From positions 1-36,438 of the forward strand of contig JAUSOK010000118.1 in assembly GCA_030656035.1 (NCBI GenBank): 36,438 nucleotides of DNA, read 5' to 3'. This stretch comes from Syntrophales bacterium (GTDB taxonomy: Bacteria; Desulfobacterota; Syntrophia; Syntrophales; Fen-1087). The notes beneath the pieces are model-generated. The model saw only the letters and a program-made list of their open reading frames with translations. It was not told where the DNA came from and ran no database searches. The position numbers and the translations under genes were made by a program. Numbering within the stretch: position 1 is the stretch's first letter; each line of letters opens with the position of its first letter. This document shows positions 7,293-15,819 of this stretch, one piece after another.

Positions 7293-8834
7293 ATGCCTCG
7301 AGCAGGTATTTTAGTACAAAATCCATACGAGCGGTTGACCAGGGAACAAGTAAAAACGATTCACCGGGCGTCTCTTGAAATTTTACGGGATCCCGGACTG
7401 ATCTGTTTCAATGATAGGGCGGCGGACATCTTCGCCGCGGCCGGCGCCGATGTCTCATCTGTTGAAAAGAGTGACCCACCTCACTGGATTGTTAAAATCC
7501 CGGAGCGGCTTGTCGATGAAGCGATCGGAAGCGCACCGAAAACGGTGACGCTCGGCGCCAGAAACCCCGATAATGCCCTTGTCATGAACGGTGACGAATC
7601 GAGAGTTTATTTTATCACCGGTTCGGAAACCAATATCTGGCTTGATGCGGACTTTCAGTCGTATACGAAAAAATCCGATCCGTCCGTGGAGATCCATGTT
7701 CCCGAATTCATCCCCCGCCGCGGCACCGTCGCAGATCTCTGCATGTCGGCCCATATCTCGGAGCACCTTGACACCCTGGACGGATTTATCCGGAATGTCA
7801 ACATCCAGGATAAGGACATCACCGAAGAAAATAAAGATGTAAATAAATTATTTGCCTCCCTCAACAACACAACCAAACACGTTCAGGCCGGTCTTACCAG
7901 CCTGAGTCAGCTCGATAATGTGATGAAAATGGCGGAGATCATTGCAGGCGGCGAAGAAGCGTTGAGACAGAATCCGATCATCTCGCTCATCTGCTGTCTT
8001 GTCAAAAGCCCGCTCCAGTTCGTGGACGACACGACGGAAGCTTTTATGGAAATATGCACGCGGGGCATCCCTGTGGTAGTTTCCTCGGCGCCCCAGGCGG
8101 GAAGCACCGCCCCGATCAAAGAAGCAGGTATTCTGGCCCAGATCAATGCGGAAGTTCTCGCGGGAATTACACTGGGACAAATCGTCAACCGGGGCACACC
8201 CATCCTGTACGGAACCGTTCCCGCAAAAACACGGATTGATACACTCAGTGATTCCTATGGCGCCGTTGAAACCAGCCAGTACACAATCGACTGTACGCAA
8301 CTGGCCCGATTTTACGGGATTCCAAATTATTCAACATCGGGCGTCAGTGATGCAAAGGTTCCGGGACAGCAATCGTCAATCGAGCGCCTCTTTTCGAATA
8401 TCACCGTGACCATGAGCGGTCCCCAGTTCCTCCACTGCGCATACGGCCTCCTCGACTGCAATTCCGTTTTTTCTCCGCTTCAGGCGGTGCTCGATGACGC
8501 CCATTTCACCATGATCAAATATTTTCTCAGATCTCCCCGGATCGACGACGGGGAAATAAATGAAATCCTCACGCAGATACGAACGGTACTGCCGACGCCG
8601 CATAAGCTCTTTATCAGCTACATCCGGAAGGTGATGCGAAGCGGTCTCCTGTCTCCACTGTATCCCTTTGAAGGAGACCGGGAACACGATACGGTCTTTC
8701 ACATGGCCCATGAACGCATGAAGGAGCTTCTCGCAAAACCGGTTGGCCATATCGACCGTGAAAAAACATCACGAATATTCAACGAAATACCAGGCCTGTT
8801 ACCACGGCTGAACATCTATGGCGAAGGGAGATGA
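7293..8834 (+). CDS. MttB-family corrinoid methyltransferase (paralogue 2, longer)
   Basis: 513-aa MttB-superfamily protein, divergent from the copy at 4984 but sharing layout: RLTREQVKTIHRASLEIL at the N-terminus, ITGSETNIW in place of MGTGGTALN, HVQAGLTSLSQLDNVMKM, SSAPQAGSTAPIKEAG, and a C-terminal FNEIPGLL tail. An extra segment near residues 110-150 (SYTKKSDPSVEIHVPEFI region) accounts for its length. There is no in-frame TAG, so no pyrrolysine. The ATG at 7293 follows AAGGAGG by 8 bases and is preferred over the open frame running back into the previous gene. Two MttB types next to one corrinoid protein suggest two substrates or a hetero-complex. The substrate is unknown. Confidence 0.86.
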   Translation: MPRAGILVQNPYERLTREQVKTIHRASLEILRDPGLICFNDRAADIFAAAGADVSSVEKSDPPHWIVKIPERLVDEAIGSAPKTVTLGARNPDNALVMNGDESRVYFITGSETNIWLDADFQSYTKKSDPSVEIHVPEFIPRRGTVADLCMSAHISEHLDTLDGFIRNVNIQDKDITEENKDVNKLFASLNNTTKHVQAGLTSLSQLDNVMKMAEIIAGGEEALRQNPIISLICCLVKSPLQFVDDTTEAFMEICTRGIPVVVSSAPQAGSTAPIKEAGILAQINAEVLAGITLGQIVNRGTPILYGTVPAKTRIDTLSDSYGAVETSQYTIDCTQLARFYGIPNYSTSGVSDAKVPGQQSSIERLFSNITVTMSGPQFLHCAYGLLDCNSVFSPLQAVLDDAHFTMIKYFLRSPRIDDGEINEILTQIRTVLPTPHKLFISYIRKVMRSGLLSPLYPFEGDREHDTVFHMAHERMKELLAKPVGHIDREKTSRIFNEIPGLLPRLNIYGEGR

Positions 8835-8836
8835 TG

Positions 8837-9514
8837 ATGAACGATATTATTGCACAATTGAGAGAAAACGTTATCCAGGGGCGAATGACCCGGGACGATG
8901 AAGGCATAGACGATACATTGACCGGTCCCGGTGTGGTCGAACTGACGCAGATGGCACTGGACAACAAGCTTCCGGTAAAGGACATAATCGCCGATGGTCT
9001 CACCGCGGGAATGGAAATCGTGGGGGAAAAATTTAACGCCAGGGAATATTATGTCCCGGATATGCTGGCCTCGGCCGAAGCGGTGAGCGAGGCCATGGAT
9101 ATTCTGAAACCCCATCTTAAAGCGGCGGATCTCGCGATGAAGGGAAATTTCGCCATTGTCACCGTGAAGGGTGACATTCACGATATCGGGAAAAATATCG
9201 TGGCCATTCTGCTCAAGGGAGCGGGCTATGAGGTGTTCGATCTCGGCATCGATGTTCCCACGGACAAGATTATTGATTACGTCCGGGAGAACAAACCTGA
9301 TTTTCTCGGTCTGTCGGCCTTGCTGACAACGACCATGCTGGTCATGGGCGAAATTATCGAAGCACTGAAATCGGAAGGCCTCAGGGAATCCGTCAAGGTG
9401 TTGATTGGAGGGGCCGCCGTATCGAAAGAATTCGCCCGGGAAATTGGCGCCGATGCGTACTGTGCCGACGGCTTCGAAGCGGTTCGTGTCCTCGATTCAT
9501 ACCAGGCGTCATAA
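8837..9514 (+). CDS. Corrinoid (B12-binding) methyl carrier protein
   Basis: 225-aa two-domain carrier of the MtgC/MtbC/MttC type. A helical cap (about 1-95, with EKFNAREYYVPDMLASAEA) precedes a Rossmann-like B12 domain carrying the DxHxxG motif GDIHDIGKN (112-120, His115 as lower cobalt ligand), the GLSALLTTTM loop (158-167) and VLIGGAAVS (188-196). It would accept methyl groups from the MttB-type enzymes and hand them to the methyl-THF transferase. Three ATG codons lie in tandem at 8831, 8834 and 8837; the third has the best spacing (6 bases) from GGGAG and is chosen. The first would overlap the stop of the preceding gene. Confidence 0.9.
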   Translation: MNDIIAQLRENVIQGRMTRDDEGIDDTLTGPGVVELTQMALDNKLPVKDIIADGLTAGMEIVGEKFNAREYYVPDMLASAEAVSEAMDILKPHLKAADLAMKGNFAIVTVKGDIHDIGKNIVAILLKGAGYEVFDLGIDVPTDKIIDYVRENKPDFLGLSALLTTTMLVMGEIIEALKSEGLRESVKVLIGGAAVSKEFAREIGADAYCADGFEAVRVLDSYQAS

Positions 9515-9551
9515 CGATCGATTAATTAAAAGACGAAAGGGAAGATGTGTT

Positions 9552-11045
9552 ATGGCGGGAATTGCCGGCGTTTTAGGAAACGACAGAGGCACTCTGGATC
9601 TGATGCTTGAGAGAATCAAGTATCGGGGTCCTGATGAAACGTGGAAGCATGAAAACGGTACCGTGAATATCGGATGTAACGAACTGAACGTCGGCGGTAC
9701 CGGTCAAGATGGTTCGCACTACGCATCGGATGGAGCAAGGGCGGTCACGCTGGATGGACGCGTTTATAACCGGAAAATGGAAAATGAAAGCGATGCCGCA
9801 GCGATCCTCAATCTTTATAAACGACATGGAAACGATTTCGCCTCGAAAGTGGACGGCGACTTCGCCTGCGCCATCGTTGACGGCGATCAGCTTGTTCTCG
9901 CCCGGGACTGGGCGGGCATCAAACCACTCTACTACGGACACGACCGGGATGGGAATTTATGTTTCGCATCCGAGGCCAAAGCCCTTGTCGATATCAGCTA
10001 TAATATAAGGGAGTTCCCGCCGGGCTATGTTTACTCCCGGGCGCTGGGCTTCCGGAAATATAATAATAAAGAAGCCGTCAAAACGCCGGAATTCGAGAAT
10101 TATGAACAGGCCAGGAAGGTCGTCAAAGAACTTCTCATGGAAGCGACGGAAAAACGCATGAAAGACAATGCCGTCACGGGAATTCTCCTGAGCGGAGGTC
10201 TGGACAGCAGCCTTATCGCCTGGATGGCCCACGAGATAAAGCGGGACATCGAATGTTTTACCGTGAGCATGGAGGAAGGACAGGACCTTCCCCTGGCACA
10301 AGATGTAACGGCTTATCTGGGTGTCAAGCACCACATTCTGATGTTCGATGAAAAGGAAATAAACAAGATACTGCCCCTGGCCATTCACCACCAGGAAATG
10401 TATGAAGAAAGCTGCGTCCACGGGGCAATCGCCAACTTTCTGGCCGGGCGTTTCATTAAAGGCAAGGCAAACTGTGTTCTTACCGGTGAAGGAGCAGACG
10501 AATTCTTCGGCGGATACGACGGTCAGTACAAACAGGCAAGCAATCCCGAGGAACTCGCAGGTATCATTGATAATCTCATCAACGTTGCCCACAATACGGC
10601 GCTGCAGAGATTGGACAGGCTCAATGCCGCCAATTCCTATGAAAGTCGAACGCCCTTCCTTGATGCCAGAGTGATGGACTTTGCACTGAAGATTCCCCTG
10701 GAGCACAAGATATTTGGTAAAGGACAGACCGGAAAGTGGGTAGTGCGCCAGGCATTCGAGGGCTGTCTTCCCGAACACATCATCTATCAGACAAAACGAT
10801 TCTTTGCTCAGGGTTCCGGGGTGGCTTACATCATGCGCCAACAGGCGGAGAGAGTAATATCAGAAGACGATTTGAAGGCATTCAACAGCGTGGAAGGAAA
10901 CCCACTGCTCGCCTCGGTGGAAGAGTTGTACTATTACAGAATCTTCAAGGAAACCCTGTCCCATCCAACGTTCGACCGTCTGGTGGGTCGCTGGGACCCG
11001 ATGAGACCGGCGTTCTTCCCCGAATGGGCAAATCCGAAATACTGA
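9552..11045 (+). CDS. Asparagine-synthetase-like amide ligase lacking the glutaminase nucleophile
   Basis: 497-aa protein with an N-terminal class II glutamine amidotransferase fold and a C-terminal ATP-dependent synthetase domain: PP-loop SGGLDSS (214-220), LTGEGADEFFGGYDGQYK (310-327), ESRTPFLD (364-371). The amidotransferase half looks dead. It begins MAGIAG instead of MCGIAG, the RLSI motif that binds glutamine carboxylate reads ELNV (44-47), and NGEIYN reads DGRVYN (68-73). It may therefore use free ammonia or an amine, as beta-lactam/carbapenam synthetase relatives do, and need not make asparagine. Start: GGGAAG precedes ATG 9552. It follows the corrinoid protein by 37 bases with no terminator, so it is the last gene of the operon. 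Confidence 0.78.
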   Translation: MAGIAGVLGNDRGTLDLMLERIKYRGPDETWKHENGTVNIGCNELNVGGTGQDGSHYASDGARAVTLDGRVYNRKMENESDAAAILNLYKRHGNDFASKVDGDFACAIVDGDQLVLARDWAGIKPLYYGHDRDGNLCFASEAKALVDISYNIREFPPGYVYSRALGFRKYNNKEAVKTPEFENYEQARKVVKELLMEATEKRMKDNAVTGILLSGGLDSSLIAWMAHEIKRDIECFTVSMEEGQDLPLAQDVTAYLGVKHHILMFDEKEINKILPLAIHHQEMYEESCVHGAIANFLAGRFIKGKANCVLTGEGADEFFGGYDGQYKQASNPEELAGIIDNLINVAHNTALQRLDRLNAANSYESRTPFLDARVMDFALKIPLEHKIFGKGQTGKWVVRQAFEGCLPEHIIYQTKRFFAQGSGVAYIMRQQAERVISEDDLKAFNSVEGNPLLASVEELYYYRIFKETLSHPTFDRLVGRWDPMRPAFFPEWANPKY

Positions 11046-11071
11046 AAAGCAGCCTGCGCCTTATTAGCCCG

Positions 11072-11100
11072 CCCGGTTTTTGGGGAGTATTATGCTAATA
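11072..11100. terminator. Weak hairpin between convergent genes
   Basis: TATTAGC (11072-11078) and GCTAATA (11094-11100) can pair across a 15-nt loop that includes a T5 run. It overlaps the stop of the convergent YitT gene. It could serve as a shared terminator, but the stem is short and AT-rich. Confidence 0.25.
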
Positions 11101-11991
11101 GACCCGCCCCTTGCCATGTCTTTTACCTAAAACTTCCAATGTATCATTGACGACAACGAACGCATCGGGATCCAGTGACAGAATCAATTCTTTCATTTTC
11201 GGCAATTCGGTAAGGCTCGTAATGGTAAAGATGATCTTTTTCTCCTTTTTTGTAAACGCACCTTCACCTTTGAGGAACGTTACACCCCGACCCTGGCGCG
11301 CCAGGATCGTGTCGGCAATCTCCTGAGCATTATCGGAGATTATCATGATGGATTTTCTCTTGTTAAAACCCGTAATGACGGCATCCGTAACTCTGGCTCC
11401 GATAAAGAGAAAAATGATTGAATATAGCGTCAGATCCAGATCATACAGCAAGGCTCCTGCCCCTAACACGAGAGTATTCGCAGCAAAACCGATCGCTCCG
11501 ATTCGAAACCCGAATCTCTTGTTCAGATATACGCTGACAATATCAAGCCCCCCTGCCGAGCCCATGGAACGCAGAATAATACCTCCCCCCGTACCGCATA
11601 AAACGCCGGCAAGAAGAACGGCCAGGATAGGGTCCTCAATTGCAGGAACAGGCGGATAGATTGTGGCTGTAGCAAGTGAAAAAAAACAGATACCGAACAG
11701 CGTATATGCCATGAATCTGCGGCTGATATTAAGCCATCCGATAATCGCCAGGGGAATGTTTATCACGAAATAAAGAAACCCGATCCCCACGGCAGGGAAA
11801 AGATAGTGAACAAGGATTGCGATACCTACCAGGCCCCCATTGAGAAACCCCTGGGGGACCAGCACTCCGTTCATGCCGACAGCATAAATAATGCTTCCGA
11901 TGGAAATGAGGGCCGCGTTCCACAGTATCGGTTTATACGTACCGAGTATTTTTTCCAGTTTTATTTTCATTTGCATGGCTATTACATTCAT
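11095..11991 (-). CDS. YitT family membrane protein (DUF161/DUF2179)
   Basis: 298-aa inner-membrane protein. Several hydrophobic helices fill residues 20-205 (for example ILWNAALISIGSIIYAVGMNGVLVP, FLYFVINIPLAIIGW, LAVLLAGVLCGTGGGIILRS, TLYSIIFLFIGARVTDAV), followed by a soluble C-terminal DUF2179 domain (about 215-285, including GRGVTFLKGEGAFTKKEKKIIFTI). The family motif GSAGGLDIVSVYLNKRFGFRIG is present. Function is not established; transport has been proposed for the family. The start is uncertain: ATG codons at 11991 and 11976 are both possible and neither has a strong ribosome binding site. It is convergent with the one-carbon operon and is probably its own unit. Confidence 0.85.
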   Translation of the reverse strand: MNVIAMQMKIKLEKILGTYKPILWNAALISIGSIIYAVGMNGVLVPQGFLNGGLVGIAILVHYLFPAVGIGFLYFVINIPLAIIGWLNISRRFMAYTLFGICFFSLATATIYPPVPAIEDPILAVLLAGVLCGTGGGIILRSMGSAGGLDIVSVYLNKRFGFRIGAIGFAANTLVLGAGALLYDLDLTLYSIIFLFIGARVTDAVITGFNKRKSIMIISDNAQEIADTILARQGRGVTFLKGEGAFTKKEKKIIFTITSLTELPKMKELILSLDPDAFVVVNDTLEVLGKRHGKGRVY

Positions 11992-12059
11992 TACTACAAT
12001 AACTCATCGAAATCAATACGCTCTGTTGGCGTCCATGTCTTTTTTCCTATTTTTTGATG

Positions 12060-12116
12060 ACATCGTAAAAAGTCGAAAATGCACCAGAATGGTCATCCCG
12101 GCGAAAACGGATGCAG
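12060..12116. repeat. Degenerate copy of an intergenic repeat (VIPAKAGIQ type)
   Basis: The stretch CGTAAAAAGTCGAAAATG followed by GGTCATCCCGGCGAAAACGG (12091-12110) resembles a common proteobacterial intergenic repeat in which CCCGGCGAAAGCCGGG forms a hairpin and whose spurious translation contains VIPAKAGIQ. Here the second arm has decayed (ACGGATGC), so the palindrome is broken. Assignment is from memory of such repeats. Confidence 0.35.
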
Positions 12117-12179
12117 TTCCCCCGGATTTTTCATCTATTCTTTTTCATTTCGCTTGTGAGGGTGATGTCTTATTGCGCG

Positions 12180-12938
12180 TCAGGGGTAGCTCTGACCCGT
12201 GGGGCGGATCATGATTTCGTTTACATTGACATGGGACGGCAGTTTGAGCAGCCAATGAATGCCGTCGGCAATGTCCTTGGGCTCAAGTAGTTTGCCGAAC
12301 GGGGCTATTCCTTTTCCGAAATTTTCCTCGTTATAACCGGCCACGCCCTGAAATTCACTGAGAACAATCCCGGGCATGACAAGGGAAACACGCACACCAT
12401 GCGGGCACACTTCCCGCCGGAGGCCTTCTGCAACGGCTCCGATTGCGAATTTACTCGATCCGTAGAACCCGCTGAAGGGAGAGACATTCCTTCCCACGAC
12501 CGAACCAACGACGACGATGTCGCCGCTTTTTCTTTGAACCATATATTGCCCCGCGCGTCGCATCAGATGGGCGGCGCCAAGAACATTAATCCGGTAAAGC
12601 TCCTGCCATAGAGATTCTTCACTGTTGAGGATTCCGCCCACAAGCCCCCGACCTGCATTGACAACGACGATGTCGTACTTGTGCCCGCCTTCATCCCATG
12701 CCAACGTGCGCTCCAGAAGCATATCGATGTCGGCATAATTACCGGCGTCACCCGCCACAGCAAGGGCTTTGCCACCCAGTGCGGCAATTTCTGATGCGAG
12801 TTCGTCCAGCTTCTCGTTGCGCCGGGCGTTAATCACGACCGCATCGCCCGCCCTCGCCAGGGCAAGAGCTGTGGCACGCCCGATACCGGAACTGGCGCCG
12901 GTGATGATGGCCGTCTTTTGTGCAGGATGTTTTTTCAT
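12180..12938 (-). CDS. Short-chain dehydrogenase/reductase
   Basis: 252-aa classical SDR, cytosolic and NAD(P)-dependent. Rossmann motif TGASSGIGRA lies near residues 12-21, NAG near 96-98, and catalytic Ser with YGSSK (Tyr and Lys of YxxxK) near 158-162, followed by the GVRVSLVMPGIVLSEF segment typical after the active site. NARR after the second strand suggests NADP(H). The ATG at 12938 is chosen since AGGAG lies 8 bases upstream; the longer open frame has no such site. It lies downstream of atpI on the same strand, 71 bases away. The substrate cannot be predicted. Confidence 0.85.
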   Translation of the reverse strand: MKKHPAQKTAIITGASSGIGRATALALARAGDAVVINARRNEKLDELASEIAALGGKALAVAGDAGNYADIDMLLERTLAWDEGGHKYDIVVVNAGRGLVGGILNSEESLWQELYRINVLGAAHLMRRAGQYMVQRKSGDIVVVGSVVGRNVSPFSGFYGSSKFAIGAVAEGLRREVCPHGVRVSLVMPGIVLSEFQGVAGYNEENFGKGIAPFGKLLEPKDIADGIHWLLKLPSHVNVNEIMIRPTGQSYP

Positions 12939-13009
12939 CAAAGGAGCTCCTTTCTTAAAATCATTGATTCTTCCCAACGGTAAGCCTCCATCAGTGCCAA
13001 GGGTGTACC

Positions 13010-13420
13010 TCAGTGTTCGTCCTCCTCTATCTTGTCTCCCGGATCGGTTTTTTTCATGAGGTTCATCAGAAGGGTCAGGACAATGTTAATAATCACGATG
13101 GAAAGGCCGATCAGCAGGCCGATCACATCGGCAGAGGTTTTGGTGATAATAAAGTAGATCAGGACGGCCGAGACGAAGAAGCGGATGTAGTAACGGAACA
13201 TGATGGCCGATCGCGCCCGCTCGGTCAGGTTGCGGAATACCTTCCGCAGGTCCCGTTGCCGCCAGGAAAAACTGACGACGCTGATGAGGCCGCCCAGCAG
13301 GATGCCGAGGGTGAACTCGGTGGAAAAGAACAGCAGGCTGATCGCCACAAACAAGCCGAGAATAATCCAGTTGAGTATTTCAAGCTTTCGCTGGAGGGGG
13401 TCTTTTTCTATGGGATTCAC
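13010..13420 (-). CDS. atpI: ATP synthase accessory protein AtpI (ATP synthase I family)
   Basis: 136-aa membrane protein with four hydrophobic stretches (WIILGLFVAISLLFF, FTLGILLGGLISVVSF, YIRFFVSAVLIYFII, VIGLLIGLSIVIINIVLTLLM), matching the UncI/AtpI family that helps assemble the c-ring of F1Fo ATP synthase. It uses GTG at 13420 as start and overlaps the end of the preceding small gene (AtpZ) by 41 bases, so translation is likely coupled. In many deltaproteobacteria atpB and atpE follow; here an SDR gene follows instead, and atpE lies about 7 kb away on the other strand. Confidence 0.75.
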   Translation of the reverse strand: MNPIEKDPLQRKLEILNWIILGLFVAISLLFFSTEFTLGILLGGLISVVSFSWRQRDLRKVFRNLTERARSAIMFRYYIRFFVSAVLIYFIITKTSADVIGLLIGLSIVIINIVLTLLMNLMKKTDPGDKIEEDEH

Positions 13421-13664
13421 GTTTCAAACTCTTGATAACGGGCTCTTCATTCTTGAAATTCCGCAGAATCAGATTATAAATATTTTTAAAACCGGCGAAC
13501 ACGCCGATGAGCAGAAAGATAATCGTGAAATAGGGGAGCGTCCCGAATTTCTTGTCCAGCCAGTGGCCGAAATAGAGACTTCCGAAGACCGCCAGGACCA
13601 TTGCGATGCCGATGCTGCTGGCATAGCCCATCTGGACGAGAGTTTTTTTATCCAACCTACTCAT
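13380..13664 (-). CDS. atpZ: AtpZ/AtpI-type small membrane protein
   Basis: 94-aa protein with two transmembrane helices (about 13-33, SIGIAMVLAVFGSLYFGHWLD; about 43-62, PYFTIIFLLIGVFAGFKNIYNLI) and a basic tail. The GHWLDKKFGTLPYFTIIFLLIGVFAGF pattern fits the F0F1-ATPase AtpZ/AtpI family (putative magnesium or calcium transporter or assembly factor). It overlaps atpI and lies 91 bases after the fucose synthase gene. The ribosome binding site before ATG 13664 is weak. Confidence 0.75.
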   Translation of the reverse strand: MSRLDKKTLVQMGYASSIGIAMVLAVFGSLYFGHWLDKKFGTLPYFTIIFLLIGVFAGFKNIYNLILRNFKNEEPVIKSLKRESHRKRPPPAKA

Positions 13665-13755
13665 GGCTGCCGCGCTTCATAACATGAACGTAAGGGGGGA
13701 AGTCAATAAAAACACGCAGGCGCACAGTAAAATCAACCACTGTGATTTCAGTATG

Positions 13756-14685
13756 TTATCGGTTATCGGCCCGATACCATGCGATTGTTTTTTTCAAACC
13801 TTCCCGGAAGTCTGTTTTCGCCCGGAAGCCGAACTCCTTAAACGCCCGGCTGGTATCCAGCATGCGCCGCGGCTGGCCGTCCGGTTTCGTCGTATCCCAG
13901 ATTATTTTCCCCTTGAATCCCGTCAATTCCACAATCAGGGCCACCAGGTCCCGGATGGAGATCTCGAAACCCGGGCCGATGTTGACAGGGTCGCTTTTGT
14001 CGTAGGATTCCGTCGCCAGGCAGATGGCCTCGGCGGCGTCCTCCACATAAAAAAATTCCCTCGTCGCATTGCCCGTTCCCCAGACGACGATTTCGTCTTC
14101 CTTTTGCTCAATGGCATCGACGCATTTCTTGATCAGGGCGGGAATGACATGGGACGACCGGGGATCGAAGTTGTCACCGGGGCCATAGAGGTTGACGGGC
14201 AGAAGGAAAATGGAGTTGAAGCCGTACTGCTGTCGATATGCCTGCGACTGGACCAGCATCATCTTTTTTGCCAGGCCGTAAGGGGCGTTCGTTTCCTCGG
14301 GATAACCGTTCCAGAGATCGTCTTCGTTAAACGGGACCGGCGTGAATTTCGGATAAGCGCAGATCGTTCCTATGGCCACGAATTTTTCCAGCTGCCGCAG
14401 GCATCCCTCATGGATGAGCTGGACCCCCATCATGAGGTTGTCGTAAAACAGCGGGGCCGGGTTTTCCTGATTGAAACCGATGCCGCCTACCCTGGCGGCC
14501 AGATGGACGACGATGTCCGGCCGGGTTTCCTCATACAGCTTTTTGACGTCTTCCGGCCGGACCAGGTTATATTCGGGAAGGTCGGCGATGCAAAGATGCT
14601 CAAAGCCCCGTTCCCGGAATTTCCGGATCAGATGTTTTCCTAAAAAACCTTTTCCGCCCGTGATGGTAATCCTTTTTTCATTCAT
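13756..14685 (-). CDS. fcl: GDP-L-fucose synthase
   Basis: 309-aa extended SDR that converts GDP-4-keto-6-deoxy-mannose to GDP-L-fucose by epimerisation and NADPH reduction in the cytosol. Visible: the Rossmann motif [38 protein letters not shown], the active-site GTICAYPKF and YGLAKKM (YxxxK), and [11 protein letters not shown]. These are GMER-family hallmarks. The start at 14685 is chosen since AAGGAAGAG lies a few bases upstream and the 15-residue open extension before it is not family-like. It follows gmd by 70 bases, giving the two-step GDP-mannose to GDP-fucose pathway. Confidence 0.92.
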   Translation of the reverse strand: MNEKRITITGGKGFLGKHLIRKFRERGFEHLCIADLPEYNLVRPEDVKKLYEETRPDIVVHLAARVGGIGFNQENPAPLFYDNLMMGVQLIHEGCLRQLEKFVAIGTICAYPKFTPVPFNEDDLWNGYPEETNAPYGLAKKMMLVQSQAYRQQYGFNSIFLLPVNLYGPGDNFDPRSSHVIPALIKKCVDAIEQKEDEIVVWGTGNATREFFYVEDAAEAICLATESYDKSDPVNIGPGFEISIRDLVALIVELTGFKGKIIWDTTKPDGQPRRMLDTSRAFKEFGFRAKTDFREGLKKTIAWYRADNR

Positions 14686-14755
14686 GCGCTCTTCCTTCAG
14701 TTTTAGGTTCTGAGTGCCGAGCGGAGGCACTCTTTTTCTTAAGGCTCATGACTGA

Positions 14756-15787
14756 TTATATCGCCCGGTGATTGCCGGTGGAGCTGTAGCCCGCCTCGCA
14801 CAGGGTTTTTTCCTTGCCGGCCTGTTCCATATCCGCGGCGATCATCATGTCGATCAGTTGATCGAAGTTTACTTTCGGATTCCAGCCCAATTGTTTCTTT
14901 GCCTTGGTCGAATCGCCCAGCAGGACATCCACCTCGGTGGGACGGAAATATTTGGGGTCGATGACGACATGTTTCTGATAGTCCATCTCCAGTTTCTGAA
15001 AAACCTTTTCTACAAATTCCCGGACCGAGTGGGTTTCGCCCGTGGCGATGACGAAATCATCGGGCTTCTCCTGCTGCAGCATGAGCCACATGGCCTCCAC
15101 GTAATCTCCGGCAAAGCCCCAGTCCCGCTTCGCTTCCAGATTGCCGAGGAAAAGCTTGTCCTGAAGGCCCAGCTTGATGCGGACGGCGGCGCGCGTTACT
15201 TTCCGGGTGACAAAGGTTTCGCCGCGCCGCGGGGATTCGTGGTTGAACAGGATGCCGTTGCAGGCAAAGAGATTATAGGCGTTCCGGTAGTTCTGAACGA
15301 TATAGTAGGCGTAAACCTTGGCGGCGGCGTAAGGACTCTGCGGCTGAAAGGGCGTCAGTTCATGTTGGGGCGGCGGCGCGGCGCCGAACATCTCGCTGGA
15401 AGAAGCCTGATAGAATCGCGTCTTGATTTCCGTCTTACGGATGGCCTCAAGCAGGCGCAGCGTGCCCAGACCGGTGATGTCGCCGGTGTATTCGGGCATG
15501 TCAAAGCTGACGCGCACATGGCTCTGGGCGCCCAGGTGATAGACTTCATCGGGCTTGATGTCGTGAAGCAGGTCCGTGAGCTGGCCAGATACGGAAAGAT
15601 CGCCGTAGTGGAGGTATATCCTCGCTTCCGGATCATGAAAGTCCCGGTAGAGATGGTCAATGCGGTCCGTGTTGAAGGTGGATGCCCGGCGGATCAGGCC
15701 GTGCACGGTATATCCCTTATCGAGCAGGAGTTCCGCCAGATAGGAGCCGTCCTGGCCGGTGATGCCGGTGATGAATGCTTTTTTCAT
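14756..15787 (-). CDS. gmd: GDP-mannose 4,6-dehydratase
   Basis: 343-aa NADP-dependent extended SDR, the first step of GDP-fucose (or GDP-rhamnose, perosamine) synthesis. Motifs: [21 protein letters not shown] at the N-terminus, [46 protein letters not shown] (active site Ser/Glu), [11 protein letters not shown] (YxxxK), [16 protein letters not shown] and [21 protein letters not shown]. Length is family-like. It lies 32 bases after the epimerase gene and 70 before fcl, in one apparent transcription unit. The fcl neighbour makes GDP-L-fucose the likely end product. Confidence 0.95.
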   Translation of the reverse strand: MKKAFITGITGQDGSYLAELLLDKGYTVHGLIRRASTFNTDRIDHLYRDFHDPEARIYLHYGDLSVSGQLTDLLHDIKPDEVYHLGAQSHVRVSFDMPEYTGDITGLGTLRLLEAIRKTEIKTRFYQASSSEMFGAAPPPQHELTPFQPQSPYAAAKVYAYYIVQNYRNAYNLFACNGILFNHESPRRGETFVTRKVTRAAVRIKLGLQDKLFLGNLEAKRDWGFAGDYVEAMWLMLQQEKPDDFVIATGETHSVREFVEKVFQKLEMDYQKHVVIDPKYFRPTEVDVLLGDSTKAKKQLGWNPKVNFDQLIDMMIAADMEQAGKEKTLCEAGYSSTGNHRAI

Positions 15788-15819
15788 GAAAATATCTTCC
15801 TTTCCGCTTCCAATGGTTG

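Noticed and set aside
4984-8834. Pyrrolysine (in-frame TAG) in the MttB-family genes
   Set aside because: Both frames run uninterrupted to their C-terminal NEIPGLL tails, so no read-through codon is needed.
9405-9551. An upstream start giving the Asn-synthetase-like protein a catalytic Cys
   Set aside because: A TGT codon lies two codons before the chosen ATG, but the nucleophile must follow the initiator Met directly and be followed by GIAG. No start codon provides that, and the frame further up overlaps the corrinoid gene.
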